From Marinitenerispora sediminis (GTDB taxonomy: Bacteria; Actinomycetota; Actinomycetes; Streptosporangiales; Streptosporangiaceae): DNA of 42,635 bases. Below, in pieces: positions 25,063 to 33,056 of the stretch (position 1 is the first letter of the stretch; each line of letters starts with the position of its first letter). The notes beneath the pieces were generated by a model. It had not been told where the DNA came from and did not search any database. It saw only the letters and a list, made by a program, of their open reading frames with translations. Position numbers and translations under genes: made by a program. The stretch is taken from NCBI RefSeq assembly GCF_003336425.1, contig NZ_QEIO01000034.1, positions 1-42,635 on the forward strand. The letters are read 5' to 3'.

Positions 25063-25135
25063 CCTGATATATCTGGCGTTTCTGGTGCGTACGCTCCAAA
25101 TGAGAATAAGTTGACATGTCGATCGGTTGGGGCCA
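25063..25135. promoter_or_regulatory. AT-rich divergent control region of the DUF305/DUF3105 pair
   Basis: The short gap is unusually AT-rich. It contains TGAGAATAAGTTGACA (25101-25116), which partly resembles Fur/Zur-type boxes (TGAAAATnATTTTCA), and TTGACA at 25111-25116. ATATATC at 25067-25073 may serve as a -10 for the minus-strand gene. The matches are imperfect, so this is a candidate only. Confidence 0.35.
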
Positions 25136-25822
25136 GTGGGTAAGAAGGCAGCGGAGAGCGCGGCGCAGCGGCGCCGGAAGAAGGCCGAGGAACGGCGTGC
25201 GCAGCGGATTCGTGAGGAGCGCCGCCGCAAGGCCCTCCGGACCGCCGGCATCAGTGCCCTCGCGGTGCTGCTCGTGGGCGGCGTCGCCTTCGCGGGGTTC
25301 ATGGAGTACCGGCGCCGCCACATCGAGGGGCTCCTGGAGTACGACGGGCTGACCAACACCCACGTCGCCGAGGACGTCGACTACGAGCAGTCCCCTCCGG
25401 TCGGCGGGGACCACCACGAGGCCTGGCAGAACTGCGGCGTCTACACCGAGCCGCTGCGCGACGTGCACGCCGTGCACTCCCTGGAGCACGGTGCGGTCTG
25501 GATCACCTACGGCCCGGACCTGCCCGCGGACGAGGTCGAGCAGCTGAACGCGTTCTACACCCCCGGCAGCTACGTGCTCGTCAGCCCGTACGAGGGCGAC
25601 ATGCCCGGGCCCATCGTCGCCTCGGCCTGGGGCCGCCAGGTCGCGGTGGACAGCACGGCCGACGAGCGGTTGGGCAAGTTCCTGCGCCTCTACGAGCAGC
25701 ACCCGGACGTGCCCGAGCCGGGCGCGCTCTGCTCCGGCGCGATCGACATGACGGCCGCCGAGCTCGAAGCGGGCACGGGCGGGCCCGCCGAGGAGGGGGA
25801 GCCCGCGGCTCAGGGCGACTGA
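25136..25822 (+). CDS. DUF3105 family membrane-anchored protein
   Basis: The 228-residue protein begins with a very basic cytoplasmic tail (Lys/Arg-rich to about residue 36). One membrane span follows (about 38-56, TAGISALAVLLVGGVAFAGF), then an extracytoplasmic DUF3105 domain. The domain marks are SPPVGGDHHEAWQNCGVY and AVHSLEHGAVWITYGPDL, with a conserved Cys in NCGVY and a second in ALCSG that could form a disulfide. The GTG at 25136 is chosen; upstream TTG and ATG codons are weaker or out of frame. Function is unknown. Conserved His/Cys and the divergent DUF305 neighbour suggest a metal or redox role at the cell surface, which is inference. Confidence 0.83.
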   Translation: MGKKAAESAAQRRRKKAEERRAQRIREERRRKALRTAGISALAVLLVGGVAFAGFMEYRRRHIEGLLEYDGLTNTHVAEDVDYEQSPPVGGDHHEAWQNCGVYTEPLRDVHAVHSLEHGAVWITYGPDLPADEVEQLNAFYTPGSYVLVSPYEGDMPGPIVASAWGRQVAVDSTADERLGKFLRLYEQHPDVPEPGALCSGAIDMTAAELEAGTGGPAEEGEPAAQGD

Positions 25823-25831
25823 GCGCCGACG

Positions 25832-25873
25832 GAGTCCGCCGGCGGTGCGCTGCCACACACCGCCGGCGGACTC
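25832..25873. terminator. perfect 16-bp bidirectional terminator
   Basis: GAGTCCGCCGGCGGTG (25832-25847) and CACCGCCGGCGGACTC (25858-25873) are perfect complements around a 10-base loop, between convergent genes. Confidence 0.85.
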
Positions 25874-25891
25874 GGTGGTGAGGCGCCCGTC

Positions 25892-26353
25892 CTACAGCTC
25901 GCCGGCCGGCAGGGCCGGAACCTCCCGGGCGATGAGGTCGCCCACCGCCACCAGCGCCTCGGCTGGCGGCGTGTACGACGGCGGGATCGACATCTCCACG
26001 TAGGCCTCGCGCCCGACGGCCGTGTAGAGGTTCGGCCGGTCCGCCGGCTGCGGCAGCCACGCGATCTCGTTCACCACGGTGAGTTCGGAGTCGGCGCGCA
26101 GTCCCTCGGGCCGGGGGACCCCGCAGCGCAGCGCGATCGTGGGCGAGCCCCACGCCGCGACGAACTCCGAGTCCGGGCGGACCGCGACCCGCTCCTGACC
26201 GAACAGCGTGTCGGGGGCCTGGTCGACCAACGTGCGGCACAGGTCGGCCGCCCGCCCCTGCGGGGCCGGCGCGGGTACCTCGACCTCACCCGCGGCGCAC
26301 CCCGCGAGCAGCACCGCAACGGCGAGCGTCCCACCTGCCGCCGCACGTCGCAT
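25892..26353 (-). CDS. DUF3515 family lipoprotein
   Basis: The 153-residue protein starts MRRAAAGGTLAVAVLLAGC, a clear lipoprotein signal with lipobox LAGC (Cys19). The mature part carries Cys residues in DLCRTL and ALRCGVP and the segment FVAAWGSPTIALRCG that is typical of DUF3515. The ATG at 26353 has GGAG eight bases upstream. In actinobacteria this family usually sits next to thiL, as here, but no function is known. The AsnC-domain gene starts just upstream on the same strand (16 bases between them), so the two are probably cotranscribed. Confidence 0.87.
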   Translation of the reverse strand: MRRAAAGGTLAVAVLLAGCAAGEVEVPAPAPQGRAADLCRTLVDQAPDTLFGQERVAVRPDSEFVAAWGSPTIALRCGVPRPEGLRADSELTVVNEIAWLPQPADRPNLYTAVGREAYVEMSIPPSYTPPAEALVAVGDLIAREVPALPAGEL

Positions 26354-26369
26354 CAGGCCCACTCCGCGT

Positions 26370-26603
26370 TCAGATATTGACGATCGGACACGTCAGCGTG
26401 CGCGCGATGCCCTCCAGGTGCTGGATCCGGGCGACCACCAGCCGCCCGAGGGCGTCGACGTCGTCCGCCTCCGCGCGCACCACCACATCGTAGGGGCCGG
26501 TGACGTCCTCAGCCTGGGTGACCCCCTCGATCCGGGCCACGTCGCGCGCCACGTCGCCGGCCCGGCCGACCTCGGTCTGGATCAGTATGTACGCCTGCAC
26601 CAT
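26370..26603 (-). CDS. stand-alone Lrp/AsnC ligand-binding domain protein
   Basis: The product of 77 residues is only the RAM (Lrp/AsnC C-terminal) domain, without a DNA-binding part. It reads MVQAYILIQTEVGRAGDV, then VTGPYDVVVRAEADDVDALG, with the GPYD turn typical of the family. Such proteins form decamers or dimers that bind amino acids. The ATG at 26603 follows GGAGGGG. It is divergent from thiL and upstream of the DUF3515 lipoprotein. Its role is unknown; it may modulate a full-length Lrp protein or an enzyme. Confidence 0.88.
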   Translation of the reverse strand: MVQAYILIQTEVGRAGDVARDVARIEGVTQAEDVTGPYDVVVRAEADDVDALGRLVVARIQHLEGIARTLTCPIVNI

Positions 26604-26691
26604 CAAACACCCCTCCATGAACCTTGTGGGCTCCTCGTCCCGCGCGCCTGCCGGCCACGGGGTCTAGACCACTGCACCGCGTGCGTCACCG

Positions 26692-26705
26692 TACCCTGAT
26701 GCCTG
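26692..26705 (+). promoter_or_regulatory. -10 of a probable leaderless thiL transcript
   Basis: TACCCT (26692-26697) fits the -10 consensus and is followed by seven bases and GTG at 26705. The ATG at 26699 is nearly as close. Neither has a Shine-Dalgarno sequence. Confidence 0.45.
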
Positions 26706-27664
26706 TGGGGAGCACCATCGGGGATATCGGTGAGTTCGGGCTGATCGCCCGGGTCACTGCGAAATTCCCGCAGACGGAGAACGTAATCATCGGCCCCGGC
26801 GACGACGCCGCCGTGGTCCGGGCGGCCGACGGCCGGGTGGTCGCGACCACCGACCTGCTGGTCGAGGGGCGGCACTTCCGGCGCGACTGGTCCAGCGCCC
26901 GCGACGTCGGCCACAAGGCAGCGGCGCAGAACCTCGCGGACGTGGCCGCCATGGGCGCCCGGCCGACCGCGCTGCTCGTCGGGCTCGCCGCGCCCCCGGA
27001 CCTGCCCACCGCCTGGACGGACGAGCTCAGCGAGGGGCTCAGCGCGGAGTGCGCGCTGGCCGGCGCCGCCGTGGTCGGTGGCGACGTGGTGCGCGCCGAC
27101 ACGGTCACCCTCGCGATCACCGCGCTCGGCGACCTGGGCGGCCGGGCGGCGGTCCGCCGGGACGGCGCGCGCCCCGGGGACCTCGTCGCGGTGAACGGGA
27201 CGCTGGGGCGCTCCGCCGCCGGCCTCGCGCTGCTGCGGGCCGGCGCGGACGGACCGGCGGAGTGCCTGGCGGCGCACCGGCGGCCGCGCCCGCCGTACCC
27301 GGAGGGACCGCGGGCCGCCGACCTGGGCGCCACCGCCATGCTGGACGTCAGCGACGGCCTGGTGCAGGACCTCGGACACGTCGCGGCGGCCTCCGGCGTG
27401 GCGATCGCCCTGCGCGAGGAGGCGCTGCCGGCGGACCCGGTGCTGGAGGAGGCGGTGCGGGTGCTGGCCGGACTGGGCGCGGCCCCGCCGCGGGCGGCCG
27501 CCTTCATGCTCGCGGGCGGCGAGGACCACGCCATGGCCGCCGCCTTCCCGGCCGGAACCCGGCTGCCGGCGGGGTGGACGGAGATCGGGGCGGTCACCGA
27601 GGGCGACGGTGTCACCGTCGACGGCGCGGTCCCGCCGCGTGGGGGGTGGGACCACTTCGGTTAG
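26699..27664 (+). CDS. thiL: thiamine-monophosphate kinase
   Basis: This 321-residue PurM-like enzyme phosphorylates thiamine monophosphate to the coenzyme diphosphate. GEFGLIARV near the start, IIGPGDDAAVV (about 30-40), TTDLLVEGRHF, NLADVAAMGA and VVGGDVVRAD are family blocks binding ATP and magnesium. LDVSDGLVQDLGH and LAGGEDHAM are the C-terminal substrate blocks. The start may be the ATG at 26699 or the GTG at 26705, probably on a leaderless mRNA. Other thi genes are not present. thiL next to DUF3515 is the usual actinobacterial order. Confidence 0.95.
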   Translation: MPVGSTIGDIGEFGLIARVTAKFPQTENVIIGPGDDAAVVRAADGRVVATTDLLVEGRHFRRDWSSARDVGHKAAAQNLADVAAMGARPTALLVGLAAPPDLPTAWTDELSEGLSAECALAGAAVVGGDVVRADTVTLAITALGDLGGRAAVRRDGARPGDLVAVNGTLGRSAAGLALLRAGADGPAECLAAHRRPRPPYPEGPRAADLGATAMLDVSDGLVQDLGHVAAASGVAIALREEALPADPVLEEAVRVLAGLGAAPPRAAAFMLAGGEDHAMAAAFPAGTRLPAGWTEIGAVTEGDGVTVDGAVPPRGGWDHFG

Positions 27665-28044
27665 CCGCTCAGGGGCCGCCCCCGCCGCCCGGCCCGCCGG
27701 GCGTCGCCCCAGGTGGGTCGGGATGCCGGACGACACGCCTCGCACGATTCATCACAAGTCGGATTTTGGAGACGAATCACGCTAAGCTCGGGCCGGTTAT
27801 TATCGGGGGACCCCGTCCCGAGGCCCCGCGGTGACGGAACGTGAACCCCCAGGTCCGACCCCGAGCGCACCCCGCACCGCCGCGTGGCCGGCCGGGACCA
27901 CCGCGGGAACGGCGAGCGCCGCCGCACCGCCGCCGACCGCCGAGAGACGAGGTCGCCGCCGACACGCCAGCCGGTCGGCGCACCCAGGCAGGACTTCCGG
28001 TTACCCACCCCCGTTAACTGACGCGAATCGGAAGGCGGAACGAC
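27665..28044. other. 380-base gap between thiL and the CBM2 protein gene
   Basis: The first part is GC-rich. At 27745-27810 there is an AT-rich segment with TAAGCT (27783-27788) and TTATTATC as candidate -10 sequences for the downstream gene, giving a leader of over 200 bases. An open frame from 27831 runs through the leader but its composition is Pro/Ala/Thr-rich and frame-shifted to the real gene. I see no tRNA or convincing small gene. Confidence 0.4.
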
Positions 28045-28812
28045 ATGGGTCGGCACGCGGCCGAGGGCGGCCAGCGTGGCGCGCATCGCGCCGAACCGGC
28101 GGACAGCGGCCCCCTCGCGACCGTCGGGCACGTGCTCGGCAGCACCGTTCCCCGGAAGGTGCGTCCCCCGCGGCTGCTGCGGGTGCTCGTACTCTCCGGC
28201 ATCACCGTGGGGCTGGTGCTCTTCGCCTACAGCACCACCCAGATCTACCTGCGGTTCTCCGAACCGGGGACCGAGCAGGGCACCCACGCCGATCCCGGGG
28301 ACAGCGGGCGGCTGCCGGCCACCGAGGTCAGTCCCGGTCCCCCGGACGACCCCACCCCCGAGGAGTCCCTGGAGGCGGAGGTCCTCCCCGACACCGAGCG
28401 CGGCCCGGCCGACCGCACCGGCACCGCAGCGGAGGGCGACGAGGAGTCCGGGCCGCCGAGCGGCGACGAGCACGGCCCGGTGGACGGCGGCCCGCCGGGC
28501 GCCGGCGGCAGCCCCGCGGTCACCTACCAGATGACCCGGTACAACGACTCCCAGTTCGGCGGGACGGTCACCATCACCAATAACGGGACCAGCCCCCTGG
28601 ACTGGGAGCTGGCCCTGGGTTTCTCCGGCGTCGAGATCACCGGGGCATGGGAGGCCGACTGGGAGGCGACCGGCGACGGCATGGTGGCCCGGCCCCCCAG
28701 CTACCGGGGCGCCATCGCGCCCGGCGAGAGCGCCACCGTCAACTTCACGGCCGAGGGACGCGCCCAGCGCCCCGCCCGTTGCTCGCTCAACGGCGGCTCC
28801 TGCGGACTGTGA
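28045..28812 (+). CDS. membrane-anchored protein with a CBM2-like carbohydrate-binding domain, no enzyme domain
   Basis: The 255-residue protein has a cytoplasmic N-terminus of about 43 residues and one membrane span (about 44-62, LLRVLVLSGITVGLVLFAY). An acidic, Pro/Gly/Glu-rich linker follows (about 72-157), then a C-terminal domain (158-255) that reads as a family 2 carbohydrate-binding module. Its marks are YNDSQFGGTVTITNNGTSPL, DWELAL, ITGAWEADWEATG, APGESATVNFTAEG and CSLNGGSCG. The WNxGF motif is changed to YNDSQF, and the usual N-terminal Cys is absent, leaving two Cys (246, 253) near the end. Trp187, Trp202 and Trp206 remain. The ATG at 28045 follows GGAAGGCGGAA. It may bind cell-wall or environmental glycan; no catalysis is expected. 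Confidence 0.8.
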   Translation: MGRHAAEGGQRGAHRAEPADSGPLATVGHVLGSTVPRKVRPPRLLRVLVLSGITVGLVLFAYSTTQIYLRFSEPGTEQGTHADPGDSGRLPATEVSPGPPDDPTPEESLEAEVLPDTERGPADRTGTAAEGDEESGPPSGDEHGPVDGGPPGAGGSPAVTYQMTRYNDSQFGGTVTITNNGTSPLDWELALGFSGVEITGAWEADWEATGDGMVARPPSYRGAIAPGESATVNFTAEGRAQRPARCSLNGGSCGL

Positions 28813-28840
28813 CGCGAGCTCCGGGCCGCCACCGACACGA

Positions 28841-28870
28841 AGCGCCGCACCCCCGGAGGGATGCGGCGCT
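28841..28870. terminator. terminator between the CBM2 gene and rpmB
   Basis: AGCGCCGCA and TGCGGCGCT form a 9-bp stem around a GC-rich loop, 28 bases after the CBM2 stop and 31 before the rpmB stop on the other strand. It can serve both. Confidence 0.65.
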
Positions 28871-28901
28871 CAGGTGATGATCCAGATGGGCCGACGGCCG
28901 G

Positions 28902-29087
28902 TCAGCGGTCGACCTTGCCCGCCTTGATGCAGGAGGTGCACACCTGGAGGCGCTTGGGCGTACCGCCCACGCGCGTGCGCACGGTCTGGATGTTGGGGTT
29001 CCAGCGGCGGCGGGTGCGGCGGTGCGAGTGGGAAACACTGTTACCGAACCCTGGTCCCTTGCCGCAGACGTCGCAGACGGAAGCCAC
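28902..29087 (-). CDS. rpmB: 50S ribosomal protein L28, zinc-ribbon (C+) form
   Basis: The 61-residue protein reads MASVCDVCGKGPGFGNSVSH, continues through RRRWNPNIQTVRT and ends LQVCTSCIKAGKVDR. Two CxxC pairs (Cys5/Cys8 and the pair in CTSC) make it the zinc-binding C+ form. L28 is a late-assembling large-subunit protein. The GTG at 29087 has GGAG about six bases upstream; a longer frame from 29201 has unrelated sequence before it. It is divergent from recG. Actinomycetes often carry a second, zinc-free L28 elsewhere; that is not visible here. Confidence 0.96.
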   Translation of the reverse strand: MASVCDVCGKGPGFGNSVSHSHRRTRRRWNPNIQTVRTRVGGTPKRLQVCTSCIKAGKVDR

Positions 29088-29485
29088 GGTAACTCCATTC
29101 AAGCGCTCGGGCCCCCGCGGGCTGACGCGCGCGATAGCGACCCGAGAGAGGTCTGATGAGCAGGCAGGCCGGCGCGGTGCGCCAACCGTGGAAGCGTACA
29201 CGACGACGAACGCGCCCCACCACGTCCATCGCGGTGATCGACCGTGGAGCGGGCCGGGTGGCGTGCACGCCCTCGCCCGGAACCGCGGGGGTTCCGGTGT
29301 CCGGCGGGAACCGGACCGGCCGCTTCCCAGGACGAACGCTCCGCCCAGTATAGCCCGGTCGGCCGGTGCCCTCGCCGCCGCCGGTCCGGCCCCGGCGCGG
29401 TTCCCGGCGATTCGCCCGGGCCCGGCGGGGGGAAGGGCCTTCTAGGATGCCTCAGAGGCCAGGGAGGACGGCAGGGGGACAGCCG
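29088..29485. other. 398-base divergent gap between rpmB and recG
   Basis: On the minus strand TATACT (29352-29347) is a good -10, which would give rpmB a leader of about 250 bases. On the plus strand TAGGAT (29443-29448) may be the -10 for recG. Frames on both strands are open but without family likeness or coding bias. In related genomes a DAK2-domain gene often stands here; none is present. Confidence 0.45.
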
Positions 29486-31717
29486 GTGAAGACGTTGGAC
29501 GAACCGCTGCGCAGGACGCTCGGCGACCGCACCGCCAAGAAGCTGGCCACCGCCCTCGACCTGCATACCGCCGGCGACCTGCTGCGGCACTACCCGCGCC
29601 GCTACGCCACCCGCGGCGAGCTGACCGACCTCGCGGGGCTGGCCGAGGGCGAGCAGGTCACCGTGATGGCCGAGGTCTCGCGGGTGAGTACCCGGCGCAT
29701 GCGCAACCGGCGGGGCAGCCTGCTGGAGGTCGTCGTCACCGACGGGCGCGGGCGGCTGACCCTGACCTTCTTCAACCAGCAGTGGCGCGAGCGGGAGCTG
29801 GTGCCCGGACGGCGGGGCCTGTTCGCCGGCAAGGTCTCCGCCTTCCGCGGCCACCGCCAGCTCGCGCACCCCGAGTACCAGCTGTTCCCGGCCGACTCCG
29901 GCGACGGCGCCGCCGAGGACCGGGCGCGCGCCTTCGCCGAGGAGCTGATCCCGGTGTACGCGGCGTCGGCCGACGTCGCGTCCTGGAAGATCGCGCAGTG
30001 CGTCGGCATCGTGCTCGACCAGCTGGACGAGCAGGCTGACGAGGCCGATCCGCTGCCGCCCGAGCTGCGCGCCCGGCACCGCCTCCCGGGCCTGCGCGCG
30101 GCCTACGAGGGCATCCACCGCCCCGGCGACCAGGCCGACGTCGGCCGCGCGCGGCGCCGCCTCAAGTGGGACGAGGCGTTCGTGCTGCAGGTCGCGCTCG
30201 CCGCCCGCCGCCGCGAGGCCCAGGCGCTGCCCGCCCGGCCGCGGCCGCGGCGGACCGGCGGGCTGCTGTCCGCCTTCGACGACGCGCTGCCGTTCACCCT
30301 CACCGACGGGCAGCGCGAGGTGGGCGAGACCATCGCGGCCGACCTCGGCTCCACTCACCCCATGCACCGGCTGCTGCAGGGCGACGTCGGCGCGGGCAAG
30401 ACCCTCGTCGCGCTGCGGGCGATGCTCCAGGTGGTCGACGCCGGCGGCCAGGCCGTGCTGCTCGCCCCCACCGAGGTGCTGGCCCAGCAGCACCACCGCT
30501 CCATCACCGCGATGCTCGGCCCGCTGGCCGAGGGCGGCCGGCTCGGCGGCGCCGAGCACGCGACGCGGGTCGCGCTGCTCACCGGTTCGCAGGGCGCGGC
30601 GGCCCGCCGCGAGGCGCTGCTGGACGCCGCCTCGGGGGCGGCCGGCGTGGTGGTGGGCACGCACGCCCTGCTCCAGGAGCACGTCTCCTTCGCCGACCTC
30701 GGCCTGGTGGTGGTCGACGAGCAGCACCGGTTCGGGGTCGAGCAGCGCGACGCGCTGCGCGAGAAGGCCGCCGACGGCCGGCCGCACGTGCTCGTCATGA
30801 CCGCGACCCCGATCCCGCGTACGGTCGCGATGACCGTCTACGGCGACCTGGACGTCGTGGCCCTCACCCAGCTCCCGGCCGGGCGGGCGCCGGTCGCCAC
30901 GCACGTGGTCCCGGCGCAGGACAAGCCGCACTTCGTCGCCCGCGCCTGGGAACGCGTCCGCGAGGAAGTGGGGCAGGGGCGCCAGGTCTACGTCGTGTGC
31001 CCGCGCATCGGGGGCACCGAGACCGACGCGGACGAGGAGCCGGCCGGGGCCGGCGCGCCCGAGGAGTCGGCCGCTTCCGGCGGGGAGGAGCCGGCGGCCC
31101 GCCGCCCGCCGCTGGCGGTGCTCGACGTCGCGGCCGAGCTGGCCGAAGGCCCGCTCGCCGGGCTGCGCGTGGCCGCGCTGCACGGACGGCTCGCGCCCGA
31201 CGAGAAGGACGGCGTCATGCGCCGCTTCGCCGAGGGCGGGATCGACGTGCTCGTCGCCACCACCGTCATCGAGGTCGGCGTGGACGTGCCCAACGCCTCC
31301 GTGATGGTCATCATGGACGCCGACCGGTTCGGCGTCTCGCAGCTGCACCAGCTGCGCGGCCGGGTCGGCCGGGGCAGCCTGCCGGGGCTCTGCCTGCTGG
31401 TCACCGACGCCCCCGAGGCCGCGCCGGCGCGGGAGCGGCTGGCCGCCGTCGCCGCGACCACCGACGGCTTCGAGCTGTCACGGGTCGACCTTGAGCAGCG
31501 CCGCGAGGGCGACGTGCTCGGGGCCGCCCAGTCGGGACGGCGGTCCTCGCTGCGGCTGCTCACCCTGATCCGCGACGAGGAGCTCATCCGGGAGGCGCGC
31601 GACGAGGCGGCGGCGTTCGTCGGGGCCGACCCGGACCTCGCCACGCATCCGCCGCTGGCCGCGGCGCTGCGGGAACTGCTCGGCGACGAGCGCGCGGAGT
31701 TCCTGGAGAAGACCTGA
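29486..31717 (+). CDS. recG: ATP-dependent DNA helicase RecG
   Basis: This 743-residue helicase reverses and remodels stalled forks and branched DNA. The N-terminal wedge/OB part (about 50-150) includes RGSLLEVVVTDGRGRLTLTF. The helicase part has Walker A LLQGDVGAGKT (about 294-304), the DEQH box VVVDEQHRFGVEQRD, MTATPIPRT and the C-terminal RGRVGRG. A Glu/Ala-rich insertion (about residues 512-538) lies between helicase motifs and is not usual for RecG. The GTG at 29486 is preceded by AGGGGGAC; an upstream frame to 29366 lacks family sequence. rsmD and coaD follow on the same strand, as in other actinobacteria. Confidence 0.96.
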   Translation: MKTLDEPLRRTLGDRTAKKLATALDLHTAGDLLRHYPRRYATRGELTDLAGLAEGEQVTVMAEVSRVSTRRMRNRRGSLLEVVVTDGRGRLTLTFFNQQWRERELVPGRRGLFAGKVSAFRGHRQLAHPEYQLFPADSGDGAAEDRARAFAEELIPVYAASADVASWKIAQCVGIVLDQLDEQADEADPLPPELRARHRLPGLRAAYEGIHRPGDQADVGRARRRLKWDEAFVLQVALAARRREAQALPARPRPRRTGGLLSAFDDALPFTLTDGQREVGETIAADLGSTHPMHRLLQGDVGAGKTLVALRAMLQVVDAGGQAVLLAPTEVLAQQHHRSITAMLGPLAEGGRLGGAEHATRVALLTGSQGAAARREALLDAASGAAGVVVGTHALLQEHVSFADLGLVVVDEQHRFGVEQRDALREKAADGRPHVLVMTATPIPRTVAMTVYGDLDVVALTQLPAGRAPVATHVVPAQDKPHFVARAWERVREEVGQGRQVYVVCPRIGGTETDADEEPAGAGAPEESAASGGEEPAARRPPLAVLDVAAELAEGPLAGLRVAALHGRLAPDEKDGVMRRFAEGGIDVLVATTVIEVGVDVPNASVMVIMDADRFGVSQLHQLRGRVGRGSLPGLCLLVTDAPEAAPARERLAAVAATTDGFELSRVDLEQRREGDVLGAAQSGRRSSLRLLTLIRDEELIREARDEAAAFVGADPDLATHPPLAAALRELLGDERAEFLEKT

Positions 31718-31829
31718 CGGCGGGTCCGCGCGGCGGAGCGGGAACGGCTGGCGCGGCCGTGTCCGGTGCCAGGCCCTAGGCTGGACCGACGTCCAGCGCG
31801 TCGCGGCACAGGAGAGGCCACAGCCAGTC

Positions 31830-32408
31830 ATGACCCGGATCATCGCCGGCACCGCGGGCGGGCGCAGGCTCGCCGTCCCGGAGGGGCGGACCACGCGTCC
31901 GACCAGCGACCGAGCGCGCGAGGCGCTGTTCGCGTCCGTGCTGTCGGAGCTCGGCTCCCTGGACGGGCTGCGGGCGCTCGACCTCTACGCCGGTTCGGGG
32001 GCGATCGGGCTGGAGGCGCTGTCGCGGGGCGCCGCCCACGCGCTGCTCGTGGAGTCCGACCGCCGGGCCGCCGCCGTCATCCGGCGCAACATCGCGGCCC
32101 TCGGCCTGGCGGGCGCGGAACTGGCCGCTGACCGGGTGCGCCGGGTGCTGGAGCGGGGGCCCGCGGGCGGGTACCACCTCGTCGTCGCCGATCCGCCCTA
32201 CGCCACCCCGGCCGCGGAGATCGCCGAGGCGCTGGGGCTGCTGCGCGACCGCGGCTGGCTGGCGGCCGACGCCCTGGTGGTGGTCGAGCGGGCCGGCCGC
32301 GACCCGGACCTGGTGTGGCCGGAAGGGTACGAACCGGGCAGGGTGCGTCGTTACGGCGAAGCGGCGCTTTGGTACGGTCGCGCCGCGAGTCTCCGCGATC
32401 GGGCCTGA
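31830..32408 (+). CDS. rsmD: 16S rRNA (guanine-966-N2)-methyltransferase
   Basis: The 192-residue SAM-dependent enzyme methylates G966 of 16S rRNA. MTRIIAGTAGGRRL and RPTSDRAREALF open the family. ALDLYAGSGAIGLEAL (about 49-64) is the SAM loop. VVADPPYA (about 119-126) carries the catalytic (N/D)PPY motif, here DPPY as usual for RsmD. It starts at 31830 after GGAGAGG. TAGGCT at 31777-31782 may be a promoter -10. coaD lies 114 bases downstream. Confidence 0.95.
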   Translation: MTRIIAGTAGGRRLAVPEGRTTRPTSDRAREALFASVLSELGSLDGLRALDLYAGSGAIGLEALSRGAAHALLVESDRRAAAVIRRNIAALGLAGAELAADRVRRVLERGPAGGYHLVVADPPYATPAAEIAEALGLLRDRGWLAADALVVVERAGRDPDLVWPEGYEPGRVRRYGEAALWYGRAASLRDRA

Positions 32409-32522
32409 TCATCTGGGCACAATCCCCCTGAGACTCCTCAGAGTGGGACAGTGCAGAGCGGGGCAGTCCGCGATCCCGGAGGTGGCTCGCTGTCCGCAGG
32501 CCGCCAGAGAGGATGGTGCACC

Positions 32523-33005
32523 GTGCGCCGAGTCGTCTGTCCGGGGTCGTTCGACCCCGTCACCAACGGCCATATCGACATCATCGGGCGCGCCGCCCGG
32601 CAGAACGACGAGGTGATCGCGGCCGTCCTCACCAACGTCAACAAGCGGGCGCTGTTCAGCGTGGAGGAGAAGCTCGACATGCTGCGCGCCTCCACCCGCG
32701 GCCTCCCCAACGTCCGGGTGGCGACGTTCAACGGGCTGCTGGTGGACTTCTGCCGGGAGAACGACGTCACCGCGATCGTGCGCAGCCTGCGGTCGGTCAG
32801 CGACTTCGACTACGAGCTGCAGATCGCGCAGATGAACTACCAGCTCTCCGGGGTGGAGACGCTGTTCATGACCGCCAACCCGCAGTACTCCTTCCTCAGC
32901 TCCTCGCTGGTCCGCGAGGTCGCCCAGTACGGCGGCGACGTCGGCAGCCTGGTCACGCCCTACGTCGAGGAGCGGCTGCGGGCCAAGTACGCGGCCCGGG
33001 ACTGA
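32523..33005 (+). CDS. coaD: phosphopantetheine adenylyltransferase
   Basis: The 160-residue enzyme makes dephospho-CoA from 4'-phosphopantetheine and ATP. It starts MRRVVCPGSFDPVTNGHIDI, containing the T/NxGH nucleotide motif with His17. VNKRALFSVEEKLDML and IVRSLRSVSDFDYELQIAQ bind substrate. FLSSSLVREVAQYGG is the C-terminal SSxxVR motif. The GTG at 32523 is supported by AGAGGA upstream. The rsmD-coaD order is standard. All active-site residues look intact. Confidence 0.97.
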   Translation: MRRVVCPGSFDPVTNGHIDIIGRAARQNDEVIAAVLTNVNKRALFSVEEKLDMLRASTRGLPNVRVATFNGLLVDFCRENDVTAIVRSLRSVSDFDYELQIAQMNYQLSGVETLFMTANPQYSFLSSSLVREVAQYGGDVGSLVTPYVEERLRAKYAARD

Positions 33006-33056
33006 GCGGCCCGGCGCGGCGGCGCCGACGGTGCGGGGCGTGGTCGGCGGCGCTGA

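Noticed and set aside
25116-25352. ATG at 25116 as the start of a 78-residue gene
   Set aside because: It is out of frame with DUF3105, whose domain motifs are clear, and its product is Arg/Ser-rich without pattern.
27831-28583. A 250-residue frame beginning in the gap before the CBM2 gene
   Set aside because: It overlaps the CBM2 gene in another frame and is low-complexity; the CBM2 frame has a ribosome binding site, membrane span and domain.
28811-28900. A small RNA gene between the CBM2 gene and rpmB
   Set aside because: The only structure is one hairpin suited to be a shared terminator; there is no promoter or other conserved element.
29099-31348. 749-residue minus-strand open frame opposite recG
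   Set aside because: Shadow of recG, which has complete helicase motifs in the plus strand.
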